Shown piece after piece: positions 7,157 to 15,940 of a stretch of DNA of 64,000 nucleotides (positions are counted from its first letter, which is position 1; each line of letters begins with the position of its first letter). The stretch is taken from the NCBI RefSeq assembly GCF_024448695.1, contig NZ_JAMOHY010000001.1, forward strand, positions 388,051-452,050. Direction: 5' to 3'. The notes under the pieces were generated by a model. That model saw only the letters and a list, made by a program, of their open reading frames with translations, was not told the origin of the DNA and ran no database searches. Made by a program: the position numbers and the translations under genes. The stretch is from Stutzerimonas stutzeri (GTDB lineage Bacteria; Pseudomonadota; Gammaproteobacteria; Pseudomonadales; Pseudomonadaceae).

Positions 7157-9183
7157 TAGTTAAGGCGTTTAAAGCCGCTGTGGCAAACCGGCCCCTTGAG
7201 CAACGGTTCAACCGGTCGCCCCTCTTCGCATTCTTTGATAAGGGCAAAAATCGGCTCCAGCTCGGCAAAATAGCCCTCCACGACCGCAGGCGTGTGTTCT
7301 GTACTGACATAAACGGCATTGCTAACCAGATACCCCTTGGCCAGCATTTCCTGACTGATCAGGGTTTTGTATTGCAACGCCTGCTGGCTGGTGAAGGAGA
7401 AACCCGTCAGCGCAGGGAGCCCCCAGTGAGAAACACCCAGTCCATGCTTGTCGGCCAGCTTCTGCCAACCGGCACGAATATCGAGACCGGTCTGAGTAAT
7501 CTGCTCCCAGGAGCGCAGTCTTTCCATGACCTCTAATGTCTTCAGGGCAGCAGTAGGCCCGATGCGCTCGGTCCAGAATGTGCTGCTTATGAAGGTTGAT
7601 TGCGCCGCCTCCATCACCTCACGACGACCGATGGTTGCCGTGATTGCATAGCCGTTACCCAATGCCTTGCCGAACATGGCCATATCAGGCTCAACACCAT
7701 ACATCTTGTGCAGACCACCGAACGTCTGGCGAAAGCCGGACGTGCATTCATCGAAGATGAGAACTATACCCCGCTCAGTGGCGAGCTTGCGCACCTTGTG
7801 CAGGAAGTCGTCTTCCGGCCCCATGTTGCGCGCCACTTCCATTTTGATTACGCCTATATCATGGCGGCCGACCAGATCTTCCAACTCGGCGAAATTGTTG
7901 TAAGTGAAAGGGAATACCGTACCCCGAAGGTTACTCGGAACCCCTTTAGGCTCGAGGCCTGGCAAAAGGTGACCGGCCAGATTCTCATCATCGCCAAGGT
8001 TGGCGGACAGATACCAATCGTGCCAACCGTGGTAGCCACATACGGCAACCTTATCCTTGCCACTAGCGGCGCGGGCGATGCGAATCGCAATCGCATTAGC
8101 TTCTCCACCGGAGCGCGCGAAGCGGGCCATGTCAGCCCAGGGGTGCAGCTCAATGAGCTTCTCAGCCAACCATACTTCTTCCGGGCAGTTCAGTGTGGAC
8201 ATATTGCCCGCCGTAACGGTGGCACGAACAGCGTCATCCACTTCGGGGTGACCATATCCCAGAGAGTTGGTGCCGACGCCCATGATGCACATGTCAATAA
8301 ACTCATTGCCGTCCAGGTCCCATACTTTGCAGCCCTTGGCTTTGCTGAAATAGGCCGGCCACCGCTCTGGAAGAAACATTTCTGCTCGTTTGGACAACAG
8401 CATATTGCCGCCCGGAATAACATGCTTAGCTCGCTTCCAAAGTTTCTGACCGGTGCTCATTACAGCTCCTTCGTTGCGCATAAGGTTCTGGTTGGTGGCA
8501 AAAAGCTCGGGTTTGCTGCGTTGCAGTTCCACGATCTCATGCCAATTGAAATGAAAGTCTGGAGCGAAATGCTCGAAGACGCGACGTACGACCTCCAGAT
8601 CAGCAGGTTCATCTACTGTCCAACGCCTGCTGGAAAGGTCTTCGCTATGAGAGATTGACCCGGTACGAAAAATCCCAGACTCACGCAGGTAGGGCGTTAC
8701 GTGCTCATGATCAAAAGCTGAACAAGTCTCTGCGGCGGCCCGCTCTAGCGCTCCAAGCATGAAGACCTCTACATCCAGCCCATCCGGGTAGCTTGGCGGC
8801 CGGGTATTACTTAAATAGTCGACATCCGCTGTATGGAAATGCCGGATTATTTCATCAACCAAGCCCGGATCAACCAGCGGGCAATCACCTGTGATGCGTA
8901 CGATCAATTCTGCCGCATTGGCTCTAGCAGCTTGCAGGTATCGCTGTAGTACATCCTGCTCACTACCCTGCTCACAAACAAAGCCCAGGCTCCGGACATG
9001 ATCGATCAACGGCTGGTTGCGCTTGTCGACCGAGGTGGCCACGACTATCTGATCGATTTCCTCGGAGCGCGCCAATCGTTTCAGCAACAACTCGATCATC
9101 GGCACCCCGACAATCGGCTTCATGACCTTATCGGGCAGCCGGGTAGAGCCCATGCGCGCCTGCACAATGGCAACAGTTTTCAT
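7156..9183 (-). CDS. Fused SpsF-type cytidylyltransferase and GSA-type aminotransferase
   Basis: One frame of 675 codons joins two enzymes. Residues 1 to about 235 are an SpsF/CMP-sugar nucleotidyltransferase: VAIVQARMGSTRLPDKVM at the start, RITGDCPLVDP, and DHEHVTPYLRE. In Bacillus spore-coat clusters SpsF fills the PseF role, so this half probably makes the CMP-sugar. Residues 242-675 are a class III aminotransferase like glutamate-1-semialdehyde aminomutase: RSGGEANAIAIRIARAASGKD, CGYHGWHDWY, IFDECTSGFRQ, and PLP lysine K506 in FGKALGNGYAI. Start is ATG 9183, overlapping the aldo/keto reductase stop as ATGA; an upstream TTG at 9195 is less likely. An internal ATG at 8460, preceded by a perfect AAGGAG, could make the aminotransferase alone. 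No separate pseF is present. Confidence 0.85.
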   Translation of the reverse strand: MKTVAIVQARMGSTRLPDKVMKPIVGVPMIELLLKRLARSEEIDQIVVATSVDKRNQPLIDHVRSLGFVCEQGSEQDVLQRYLQAARANAAELIVRITGDCPLVDPGLVDEIIRHFHTADVDYLSNTRPPSYPDGLDVEVFMLGALERAAAETCSAFDHEHVTPYLRESGIFRTGSISHSEDLSSRRWTVDEPADLEVVRRVFEHFAPDFHFNWHEIVELQRSKPELFATNQNLMRNEGAVMSTGQKLWKRAKHVIPGGNMLLSKRAEMFLPERWPAYFSKAKGCKVWDLDGNEFIDMCIMGVGTNSLGYGHPEVDDAVRATVTAGNMSTLNCPEEVWLAEKLIELHPWADMARFARSGGEANAIAIRIARAASGKDKVAVCGYHGWHDWYLSANLGDDENLAGHLLPGLEPKGVPSNLRGTVFPFTYNNFAELEDLVGRHDIGVIKMEVARNMGPEDDFLHKVRKLATERGIVLIFDECTSGFRQTFGGLHKMYGVEPDMAMFGKALGNGYAITATIGRREVMEAAQSTFISSTFWTERIGPTAALKTLEVMERLRSWEQITQTGLDIRAGWQKLADKHGLGVSHWGLPALTGFSFTSQQALQYKTLISQEMLAKGYLVSNAVYVSTEHTPAVVEGYFAELEPIFALIKECEEGRPVEPLLKGPVCHSGFKRLN
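8458..8475 (-). promoter_or_regulatory. Internal ribosome binding site and ATG inside the fusion gene
   Basis: On the minus strand AAGGAG stands six bases before an in-frame ATG (8460-8458), exactly where the aminotransferase half begins (MSTGQKLWKRAKHVIPGG). The layout looks like the start of a once separate gene whose upstream partner lost its stop. Confidence 0.55.
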
Positions 9184-10052
9184 AAATGATTCCAAAGAGA
9201 AGGATTCAACAGTTCAATATCTAAGCACTCCAGCTCAGGCGGAACCGGTAAGCAAGGCGCTGTCGCAGCCTGGAGAATTTCCTGCCATTGCGCGAGGGAA
9301 TCCACACCCACTACCACTCGTTCGATCTCCGCGGTTCCCATCGCATGACGCAGGCACGCCTGTAATGGAGATTGCTCACTCTCGGCCAGCCAACGCTCCC
9401 ATCGAGACCACAGGGCCTCCCAGCGAGCGAACTTGTCCGGACGTTCCCCTGACTTCATCAACAGCAACCCTTGCATGAAAACAGACCGTACGTGTAGAAC
9501 TGTCCCCTCGCGCTGCAGTCGCTCAAGCCATCCCGAACGTATAAGCCGCTTATCGAAGATATTAAAAGGTGCTTGAATCAGGTCGAAATGATAGCGCTGG
9601 CAGAGCGAATCTAGCTCTTCTGGACCATAGACCGAGATACCGATACGGCGCGTCAGCTTCTGCTCACGTAGAGTCTGCAGAGCTCCGAACAATTCAGCCC
9701 CGTGCGCCTCAAGCAACTGTGCCGGACGGTGCAGCAATAGCCCATCTACAGCCGATATTCCGAGTCGTTCCAACGAAGCGTGGAGTTGCGACTGGACCCA
9801 GCCGATTACATCGAGACAGTCGGCAGGAACCTCCGGCAGCTTGGTCACGACAGCAAATCCTTGCAGATTCTGCTGGCCGAGGACCTTTTCACTTTCACCG
9901 TAGGCGGTTGCGGTATCCAGGGTTCGCACCCCGGCCTGTCGAGCGGACTCTAAGATCAGGCCAACTTCTTCAGGCGACACCTGCCCTGACTGATTGGCTA
10001 TGCCATATTTCAGACCAAACTGAGCGGTTCCCAGCGCAAACTTAGCGAGCAT
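9180..10052 (-). CDS. Aldo/keto reductase of nonulosonic acid cluster
   Basis: A 290-residue aldo/keto reductase. The catalytic set is visible: Asp and Tyr in TLDTATAYGESE, Lys in AVVTKLPE and His in GLLLHRPA. The C-terminal NADPH-binding side ends in RVVVGVDSLAQWQEIL. The N terminus KFALGTAQFGLKYGIAN is typical of the group found in NeuB-type sugar clusters, where the exact role is rarely known. The start overlaps the end of the GNAT gene by 11 bp and the stop overlaps the fusion gene by four bases, so it is translated as part of the chain. It may reduce a keto intermediate or act as a repair enzyme for side products. Confidence 0.8.
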   Translation of the reverse strand: MLAKFALGTAQFGLKYGIANQSGQVSPEEVGLILESARQAGVRTLDTATAYGESEKVLGQQNLQGFAVVTKLPEVPADCLDVIGWVQSQLHASLERLGISAVDGLLLHRPAQLLEAHGAELFGALQTLREQKLTRRIGISVYGPEELDSLCQRYHFDLIQAPFNIFDKRLIRSGWLERLQREGTVLHVRSVFMQGLLLMKSGERPDKFARWEALWSRWERWLAESEQSPLQACLRHAMGTAEIERVVVGVDSLAQWQEILQAATAPCLPVPPELECLDIELLNPSLWNHL

Positions 10053-10749
10053 GATTAGACTCTAACTCAGTTAACAAACTATCATTTTTTAAATGCGCAG
10101 CATCAATAAGCCTCTTAACCTTCCGGGCCATAGCCTCATGCTTTTTTATTCCTTTAAGCACACCATTTGCGATCACCTCACCGGGCCACAGGTGACCGTC
10201 ACGCCGCTCAATTAGCCGTAAAAAATCCTGCAAAACAACGCTGATCAGAATTGAATCGGTAACATCCCAACCATGAACGAAACCATTCCTTAAAAACCCT
10301 TCCACCTTGAAACCGACGACTTCTAAGGCTCTATTCCATGATTCCAAGCCCGGATAAGCTTGACCAGCCCAGACACGTTTCATACCAAGACGTTTAAAAG
10401 CGTGCTCCACAACTAGCGCCATAGCCTCTAGAGCCGCCATAGGCGAATTTTTGCTTTTTACGGGACACACTAACGATATTTGACAAGAAGATTTTTCATA
10501 ATTTATCTCAGACAAGCTAATCACGCCAAGCAATACGCCATCTTTACCTTTTATCAACACAATAAACCTATTGCTTTTTAAAGCATTGAAATAAAACTCT
10601 CTTTGCTCATCAACGGTATTTGGGAACTTACCTTGATCAAGAAATTGCGTATTTTTTTGGCTATTGAACCAGCCCGCCCATATAGGGAAATCCTCTTCAG
10701 AGGGAACACAAAGATCAATTTTTTCACCTTCGATAAAGATATTATTCAT
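10042..10749 (-). CDS. pseH: GNAT N-acetyltransferase, probable PseH role
   Basis: A 235-residue RimJ/RimL-type GNAT. The core (residues 1-165) has IEGEKIDLCVPSEEDFPIW at the start, a central VLLGVISLSEINYEKSSCQISLV strand pair, and LGMKRVWAGQAYPGLESWNRALEVVGF, the end of the acetyl-CoA fold. PseH acetylates the 4-amino group made by PseC, and this gene directly follows pseC with an ATGA overlap, so I infer that role. About 60 charged residues at the C terminus (from LIERRDGHLWPGE) exceed the usual PseH length and are unexplained. The gene is noticeably more AT-rich than pseC. A different acyl donor is possible. Confidence 0.65.
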   Translation of the reverse strand: MNNIFIEGEKIDLCVPSEEDFPIWAGWFNSQKNTQFLDQGKFPNTVDEQREFYFNALKSNRFIVLIKGKDGVLLGVISLSEINYEKSSCQISLVCPVKSKNSPMAALEAMALVVEHAFKRLGMKRVWAGQAYPGLESWNRALEVVGFKVEGFLRNGFVHGWDVTDSILISVVLQDFLRLIERRDGHLWPGEVIANGVLKGIKKHEAMARKVKRLIDAAHLKNDSLLTELESNHAR

Positions 10750-11915
10750 TCGCCTCCCCTCGCGATTGCGGCCCGGAGAGCGGACGCAACCTGCTCAATA
10801 TCTGAAATCTCTAAAGATGAAAACATTGGCAAACTGATGGCTTCGGCGTAATAGCGCTCGGCCTCGGGAAAGTCACCAACCTTAAACCCGATATGTCGGT
10901 AATACGGCTGAGTGTGCACAGGAATGTAGTGCAGGTTCACGCCAATACCCTGTTCCCGCAGGGATCCAAAAACCTGGCAATGTGTCTTGGCAATCTGGTC
11001 AAGTTGCAGACGGATGACATAGAGGTGAAGGCCCGAGTAGCTGTCCGGATGCTGCCAGGGCTTGATGACGGGCAGGTCGGCAAGCAGATCGTCATAGCGA
11101 CGGGCCAGCTGATGCCGGCGAGCCACATATTGATCGAGGCGCTGCATCTGGGTGACGCCCAGTGCTGCTTGCAGCTCAGTCATTCGATAGTTGAAGCCCA
11201 GATCGATCTGCTGGTAGTACCAGGGCCCGTCAGCATCATGCGTCATCTGCGCGGGGTCGCGAGTGATACCGTGGCTGCGTAGCAGCGTCATCTTGTTCGC
11301 CAGCTTGGCATCGTTAGTCAGTGCCATGCCGCCTTCGGCAGTGGTGATGATCTTAACGGGGTGGAAACTGAAAACGGTGATGTCGCTATAACGACAGTTG
11401 CCGATGAATTCACCGCGATATTTGCCGCCAATGGCATGGGAAGCGTCTTCGATGACTTTGAAATCGTAGCGTTGCGCCAGGGCATGGATAGCCTGCATAT
11501 CGCACGGCTGCCCACAGAGGTGCACTGCTACTAGCACTTTCGGCAAGGTACCGTTCTGCTCGGCCTGCTCCAGTTTGTGAGCCAGTGCCTTGGGACAAAG
11601 GTTGTAAGTGCATGGGTCGATATCGACGAAATCAACCTTTGCCCCGCAATAGAGCCCGCAGTTGGCGGAGGCCACAAAGGTAATTGGACTGGTCCAAAGA
11701 TAGTCACCGCTATCAAGCCCCAGCGCCAGGCAAGCGATATGCAGCGCGGAGGTAGCGCTATTTACCGCCAGTGCGTGCGTTGCGCCGACGTGATTGGCCA
11801 CAGCCTGCTCGAAGCGCGGAACCATCGGACCCTGGGTAAGGAAGTCCGAGCTCAGGACTTCGACAACAGCGTCAATATCAGCCTGGGTGATGTCCTGGCG
11901 ACCATAGGGGATCAT
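10746..11915 (-). CDS. pseC: UDP-4-amino-4,6-dideoxy-N-acetyl-L-altrosamine transaminase
   Basis: PseC transfers an amino group from glutamate to the 4-keto product of PseB. The protein has 389 residues and the DegT/DnrJ/EryC1 fold: MIPYGRQDITQADIDAV, FLTQGPMVPRFE, NSATSALHIACLALG, TSPITFVASANC, VIEDASHAIGGKY, and the PLP lysine K188 in FHPVKIITTAEGG. Length and opening match PseC closely. It starts one base inside the pseB stop and its own stop overlaps the GNAT start, so the three are coupled. Confidence 0.92.
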   Translation of the reverse strand: MIPYGRQDITQADIDAVVEVLSSDFLTQGPMVPRFEQAVANHVGATHALAVNSATSALHIACLALGLDSGDYLWTSPITFVASANCGLYCGAKVDFVDIDPCTYNLCPKALAHKLEQAEQNGTLPKVLVAVHLCGQPCDMQAIHALAQRYDFKVIEDASHAIGGKYRGEFIGNCRYSDITVFSFHPVKIITTAEGGMALTNDAKLANKMTLLRSHGITRDPAQMTHDADGPWYYQQIDLGFNYRMTELQAALGVTQMQRLDQYVARRHQLARRYDDLLADLPVIKPWQHPDSYSGLHLYVIRLQLDQIAKTHCQVFGSLREQGIGVNLHYIPVHTQPYYRHIGFKVGDFPEAERYYAEAISLPMFSSLEISDIEQVASALRAAIARGGE

Positions 11916-12913
11916 CAGATTTTTCCGATATTGTCGCGATTGTCGTTAATCCACGCCTGCAGCTGGGCATCGCTCATCCACTCAGTATTGTTGTCGCTGG
12001 CGTAGACGAAGCCCTCAGGTACTTTCTTGCCGTCTTTGATGCGCTTCGGGCAAGTAGCCCAGCTATGGATCGTCGGCAGAATTTTGAAATGTTCCTGGTA
12101 CTCGTAAGTGTAATAGGCGTCTTCGGCACTGATCATCTGCTCGTGCAGCTTTTCACCCGGACGAATACCCACCACTTCCTGCCTGGCTTCAGGCGCCACG
12201 ACTCGCGCAAGATCGGTGACTTTCATCGACGGGATCTTCTTGACGTAGATTTCGCCGCCCTCCATGTCCTCGAAGGCATGCCAGACCAGTTCAACGCCCT
12301 CTTCCAAGGAAATCATGAAGCGGGTCATACGCTCGTCGGTAATTGGCAGCACACCCGACTCCTTAATAGACATGAAAAAGGGAATGACCGAGCCGCGGGA
12401 TCCCATTACGTTGCCATAACGGACAACCGAGAAGCGTGTCTCATGGCCACCGACGTAGGAATTGCCAGCTACGAAAAGCTTGTCGGAGGCCAGCTTGGTG
12501 GCTCCGTACAGATTGATCGGGCTGCTTGCCTTGTCGGTGGAAAGCGCAACTACGCCCTTAACGCCCTTGTCGATGCAAGCGTCGATCAGGTTCATAGCAC
12601 CATTGATGTTGGTCTTGACGCATTCGAAGGGGTTGTATTCCGCAGTCGGCACGATCTTGGTGGCTGCGGCATGCACAACGTAATCCACGCCATCGAGGGC
12701 TCGATACAAGCGATCCTTGTCTCGCACGTCGCCGATGAAGAAACGCACGCGATCATCGGCAGTAAATTTCTTGGCCATGTCCCACTGTTTCATTTCATCC
12801 CTGGAGAAAATGATGATTTTCTTGGGATTATACTTAGCCAAAGTCATCGGCACGAAGGTATTACCAAAGGAACCCGTGCCGCCAGTGACGAGGATGGTTT
12901 TATTAGAAAGCAT
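11915..12913 (-). CDS. pseB: UDP-N-acetylglucosamine 4,6-dehydratase (inverting)
   Basis: PseB opens the pseudaminic pathway by turning UDP-GlcNAc into UDP-2-acetamido-2,6-dideoxy-L-arabino-hexos-4-ulose. The 332-residue extended SDR has TILVTGGTGSFG at residues 6-17, FSRDEMKQWDM, FFIGDVRD, VVHAAATKIVPTAEYNPFEC, ALSTDKASSPINLYGATKLASDK with the Lys and Tyr of the active site, and RYGNVMGSRGSVIPFF. These are standard PseB/FlaA1 landmarks. It heads the overlapping pse gene chain; 61 bp separate it from the ABC transporter gene. Confidence 0.93.
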   Translation of the reverse strand: MLSNKTILVTGGTGSFGNTFVPMTLAKYNPKKIIIFSRDEMKQWDMAKKFTADDRVRFFIGDVRDKDRLYRALDGVDYVVHAAATKIVPTAEYNPFECVKTNINGAMNLIDACIDKGVKGVVALSTDKASSPINLYGATKLASDKLFVAGNSYVGGHETRFSVVRYGNVMGSRGSVIPFFMSIKESGVLPITDERMTRFMISLEEGVELVWHAFEDMEGGEIYVKKIPSMKVTDLARVVAPEARQEVVGIRPGEKLHEQMISAEDAYYTYEYQEHFKILPTIHSWATCPKRIKDGKKVPEGFVYASDNNTEWMSDAQLQAWINDNRDNIGKI

Positions 12914-12974
12914 ACTTACTCACTCTTAACTCTGGTAATTATTAACAGTCACTAACGATCTTAAAAATTCAAGC

Positions 12975-14777
12975 TTAAGAGAATCTTGCCATCTTCGTGA
13001 ATTTTTCATTATTGACTACTAGATCTTTGTAGGCTCCCTTATCTACTACCCTGCCTTTTTCCATCATGTAGATAATTTCGCATTGCTGCACTGTTTTCAG
13101 GCGATGCGCAATGAGGATGATAGTTTTTTTTCCGGCCAATTCGTGAATAGCACTCATGATGATGTTTTCCGTAATGCCATCCAGTGCGCTGGTAGCTTCA
13201 TCGAAAACCAGAATACTTGCATGGTTATATAGGGCACGGGCGATGCCTATGCGCTGGCGCTGGCCACCGGAGAGTTGCACGCCACGCTCACCAACCTTAG
13301 TGCTTAGCCCATTCGGCAGGCTGGAGATGAGATCATCCAAGTGTGCGAGGCTGGCGGCTTGTTTAACTTTGTCTTGGTCAATTTCTTTGAGGCTTAGACC
13401 GAAGGCGATGTTTTCGGCCATGGTACCTTCAGTCAGAAAGATTGTTTGCGGGACAAAGCCGATCTGTTGTTGCCACAAACCTTTATTGCTTCCATCGATA
13501 ACCGTACCACCTATCTTTAACCGCCCTTGTTGCGGTTCAATCAGAGCAAGAATCAGATCGATCGTGGTGGACTTACCTGAACCAGACTCGCCTACAAACC
13601 CAACAGTGCTGTTAGCTGGAATCGTCAGATTCAGGTTATCCAAGGCCGGCTTATCTTTGCCCGGATAGGTAAAGGTGACATTCTCAAGAGTAATTTCGCC
13701 AACCGGAAGCGGTGAATCATGGCAGCGGGGCGATTGGTCTTTTTCCGACAAAAACCTCTGAGATGCAATAAGGTCGGACTTGATCGAATCAAATCCTGGC
13801 AGCCCGCCTTTTATAGTAGTAATACTGCCGTATATCTGCTGTAGTGCCGGCAAAAGTTTAAAGCCAGCAAGAGCGTAAACAGCGAGCACGGGTAGTACTT
13901 GACTGAGAGTTCCGTTGTGCAGTTTAAGTAGAATCAAAATCAAAGCTATCATGGAACCAAACGCAATCAATTCCATGAAATAGCGCGGCACCTGGCTATA
14001 GGCATTCGTGGTGCCTTGGGCGTGCGCCAGGCTTTTTCCCGTAGAGCTGAACTGCTCGATAAAGTTATTGGTGCGGTTGAGCAGCAAAAGATCCTTGATA
14101 CCGCCAAACCCTTCATTCATCAGGCGAAAGCGCTGGGTACTTGTATCTGAGATGATGATGCCGTTGCGTATCAGGCGGTTTCGGATTAGAAAATACACAC
14201 CCACATAGCCGCTGGTAAAAACCAGCAAACCCACAATGGCAATAAGCGGGTTATAGCTGATCACTGCTACCGAGATAAATATGGCCAGCACCAGCCGGGA
14301 GATCAGATGCATAACCTGAACGATAATTGAGTGGGTGACCCGGCTTGCTTCTGTGGTGATCTGCTTGGTCAGTTGAGCACTAGAGCCTGACGCGTGGAAC
14401 AGCCAGTTTTGACGGAGGTAATGCTGGTAGAGGCGGTCAGCGATTTCTGTACCCACTTGCATGCTGAACAGGGATAACCGCCAGATGGTAAAGATAGAAA
14501 CAAAGGAGGCAATCGCCAGTATGGCCAGCACGCCAGCTCCCGTAGCGAATAGAAAATCCGTAGGACTGTTCAGCCCGCTGATAACATAGAGCTTGTTATA
14601 AATCTCATTACTTTCCAGCAGGTTGATTTCTGCCACCAGCGCCATAAAGGGACCGATCGAAGCGATGCCAACCAGTTCCAAAAAGGCCATCAGTACTACC
14701 AGGACCTGCAGGCTATAAAAGCGTTTGCGTTGATCAGGGGTAAGTAAGCGGAAGAGCTCTATCAAAGTTTTTAGCAT
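12975..14777 (-). CDS. ABC flippase for lipid-linked oligosaccharide (PglK/MsbA-like)
   Basis: A half transporter of about 600 residues with an N-terminal membrane domain (roughly residues 15-320, several hydrophobic spans) and a C-terminal ATPase: GFVGESGSGKSTTIDL (Walker A), LSGGQRQRIGIARAL (signature) and ILVFDEATSALD (Walker B). The opening MLKTLIELFRLLTPDQRKRFY resembles PglK of Campylobacter, which flips lipid-linked heptasaccharide. I use ATG 14777; a GTG at 14804 would add nine residues. It lies between the wbp and pse genes, which makes it the best candidate for the flippase of this glycan, since no Wzx-type protein is seen in the window. A distinct msbA sits at 31641. Confidence 0.82.
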   Translation of the reverse strand: MLKTLIELFRLLTPDQRKRFYSLQVLVVLMAFLELVGIASIGPFMALVAEINLLESNEIYNKLYVISGLNSPTDFLFATGAGVLAILAIASFVSIFTIWRLSLFSMQVGTEIADRLYQHYLRQNWLFHASGSSAQLTKQITTEASRVTHSIIVQVMHLISRLVLAIFISVAVISYNPLIAIVGLLVFTSGYVGVYFLIRNRLIRNGIIISDTSTQRFRLMNEGFGGIKDLLLLNRTNNFIEQFSSTGKSLAHAQGTTNAYSQVPRYFMELIAFGSMIALILILLKLHNGTLSQVLPVLAVYALAGFKLLPALQQIYGSITTIKGGLPGFDSIKSDLIASQRFLSEKDQSPRCHDSPLPVGEITLENVTFTYPGKDKPALDNLNLTIPANSTVGFVGESGSGKSTTIDLILALIEPQQGRLKIGGTVIDGSNKGLWQQQIGFVPQTIFLTEGTMAENIAFGLSLKEIDQDKVKQAASLAHLDDLISSLPNGLSTKVGERGVQLSGGQRQRIGIARALYNHASILVFDEATSALDGITENIIMSAIHELAGKKTIILIAHRLKTVQQCEIIYMMEKGRVVDKGAYKDLVVNNEKFTKMARFS

Positions 14778-14857
14778 TAGGTTTCTACCAATGTCGTTTG
14801 CCACACCACGAGACGAGATTTAAGAGTATGTGAGGCGGACTAAGCGACACTTCATTT

Positions 14858-15940
14858 CTATTCGCACATTGCCGTTACGACTTGCCCAACTTCTGTTTCG
14901 GTCATATAGGGATGAAACGGCAAACTGATAACTCTTTCAGCAGCAGCATCGCCAACTGGCAAATGTGCACTGCTATCTGCTACTGCGGGCTGCTTATTAA
15001 GTGGGGTAGGATAATGAACGGCGGTCGGGATGCGCTGGGCCTGAAGTTTGGCCTGGATGGCTTGGCGATCCTCTACCTGAATGGTGTATTGCGCATAGAC
15101 GCTGGTGTTGTGCCTCTCAACAAAAGGCATGGCTGTGATGCCTGCTTGGTTGAGTAGTTGATCGTATTTAGCCGCAACGTGCTGGCGAAGCTCGACTTCT
15201 TCCGAAAAAATCTCAAGCTTGGGTAATAAAATGGCTGCCTGCAGTGTGTCTAACCGGCTGTTTACGCCCACACGTATGTGGTGATAACGGCGATCCTGAC
15301 CGTGGCGGGCGATCTGGCGGATAATTTTAGCCAGTTTATCGTCATTGGTGAAAATGGCACCGCCGTCGCCGTAACAACCCAGCGGCTTGCTAGGAAAGAA
15401 GCTAGTACAGGCAACGGTAGTCAAGTTACAAGACTTTTTTCCTTTGTAAGTTGCGCCAAAGCTTTGAGCAGCATCTTCGATTACGGGAATGCCATATTTT
15501 GCGGCGATAGCGTTAATAGTGTCGAAATCGGCACACTGGCCGTACAAACTAACCGGAATAATAGCTTTGGTGCGCGGGGTAATAGCTGCTTCCAGCTTGC
15601 CTGGATCTAAATTGTAGGTTTGTGGGCATACGTCTACATACACTGGTTTTGCACCTAGCAAGGCCACGGTTTCTGCGGTGGCGATATAGGTAAAACCGGG
15701 GGTGATTACTTCGTCGCCAATACCAATGCCAAAGGCCATTTGGGCGATTTGCAAGGCATCGGTGCCATTGGCGCAGGTAATGCAGTATTTGACACCAACG
15801 AAATCGGCCAGCTTTTCTTCCAGCTCGGCGACTTCCGGGCCGAGGATGTACTGGCCGTGGGCAAGCACCCGCTGGATTCCAGCGTCGATCTTGTCCTTGA
15901 TGCGGGCTTGCTGGGTTTTCAGGTCGATGAATTCGATCAT
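14858..15940 (-). CDS. wbpE: UDP-2-acetamido-2-deoxy-3-oxo-glucuronate aminotransferase
   Basis: WbpE aminates C3 of the UDP-3-keto-GlcNAcA made by WbpB, using glutamate and PLP. The 360 residues show the DegT fold: MIEFIDLKTQQARIKDKI, ANGTDALQIAQMAFGIG, TPGFTYIATAETVALLGAK, VIEDAAQSFGATYKG, and PLP lysine K185 in FFPSKPLGCYGDGG. The sequence agrees well with the P. aeruginosa O5 enzyme as I know it. The start follows the wbpD stop directly (TAAATG). Confidence 0.92.
   Translation of the reverse strand: MIEFIDLKTQQARIKDKIDAGIQRVLAHGQYILGPEVAELEEKLADFVGVKYCITCANGTDALQIAQMAFGIGIGDEVITPGFTYIATAETVALLGAKPVYVDVCPQTYNLDPGKLEAAITPRTKAIIPVSLYGQCADFDTINAIAAKYGIPVIEDAAQSFGATYKGKKSCNLTTVACTSFFPSKPLGCYGDGGAIFTNDDKLAKIIRQIARHGQDRRYHHIRVGVNSRLDTLQAAILLPKLEIFSEEVELRQHVAAKYDQLLNQAGITAMPFVERHNTSVYAQYTIQVEDRQAIQAKLQAQRIPTAVHYPTPLNKQPAVADSSAHLPVGDAAAERVISLPFHPYMTETEVGQVVTAMCE

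Noticed and set aside
12975..14777. A second msbA
   Set aside because: The opening and the place in the glycan cluster fit a PglK-like flippase better; the true msbA is at 31641-33458 in the core locus.
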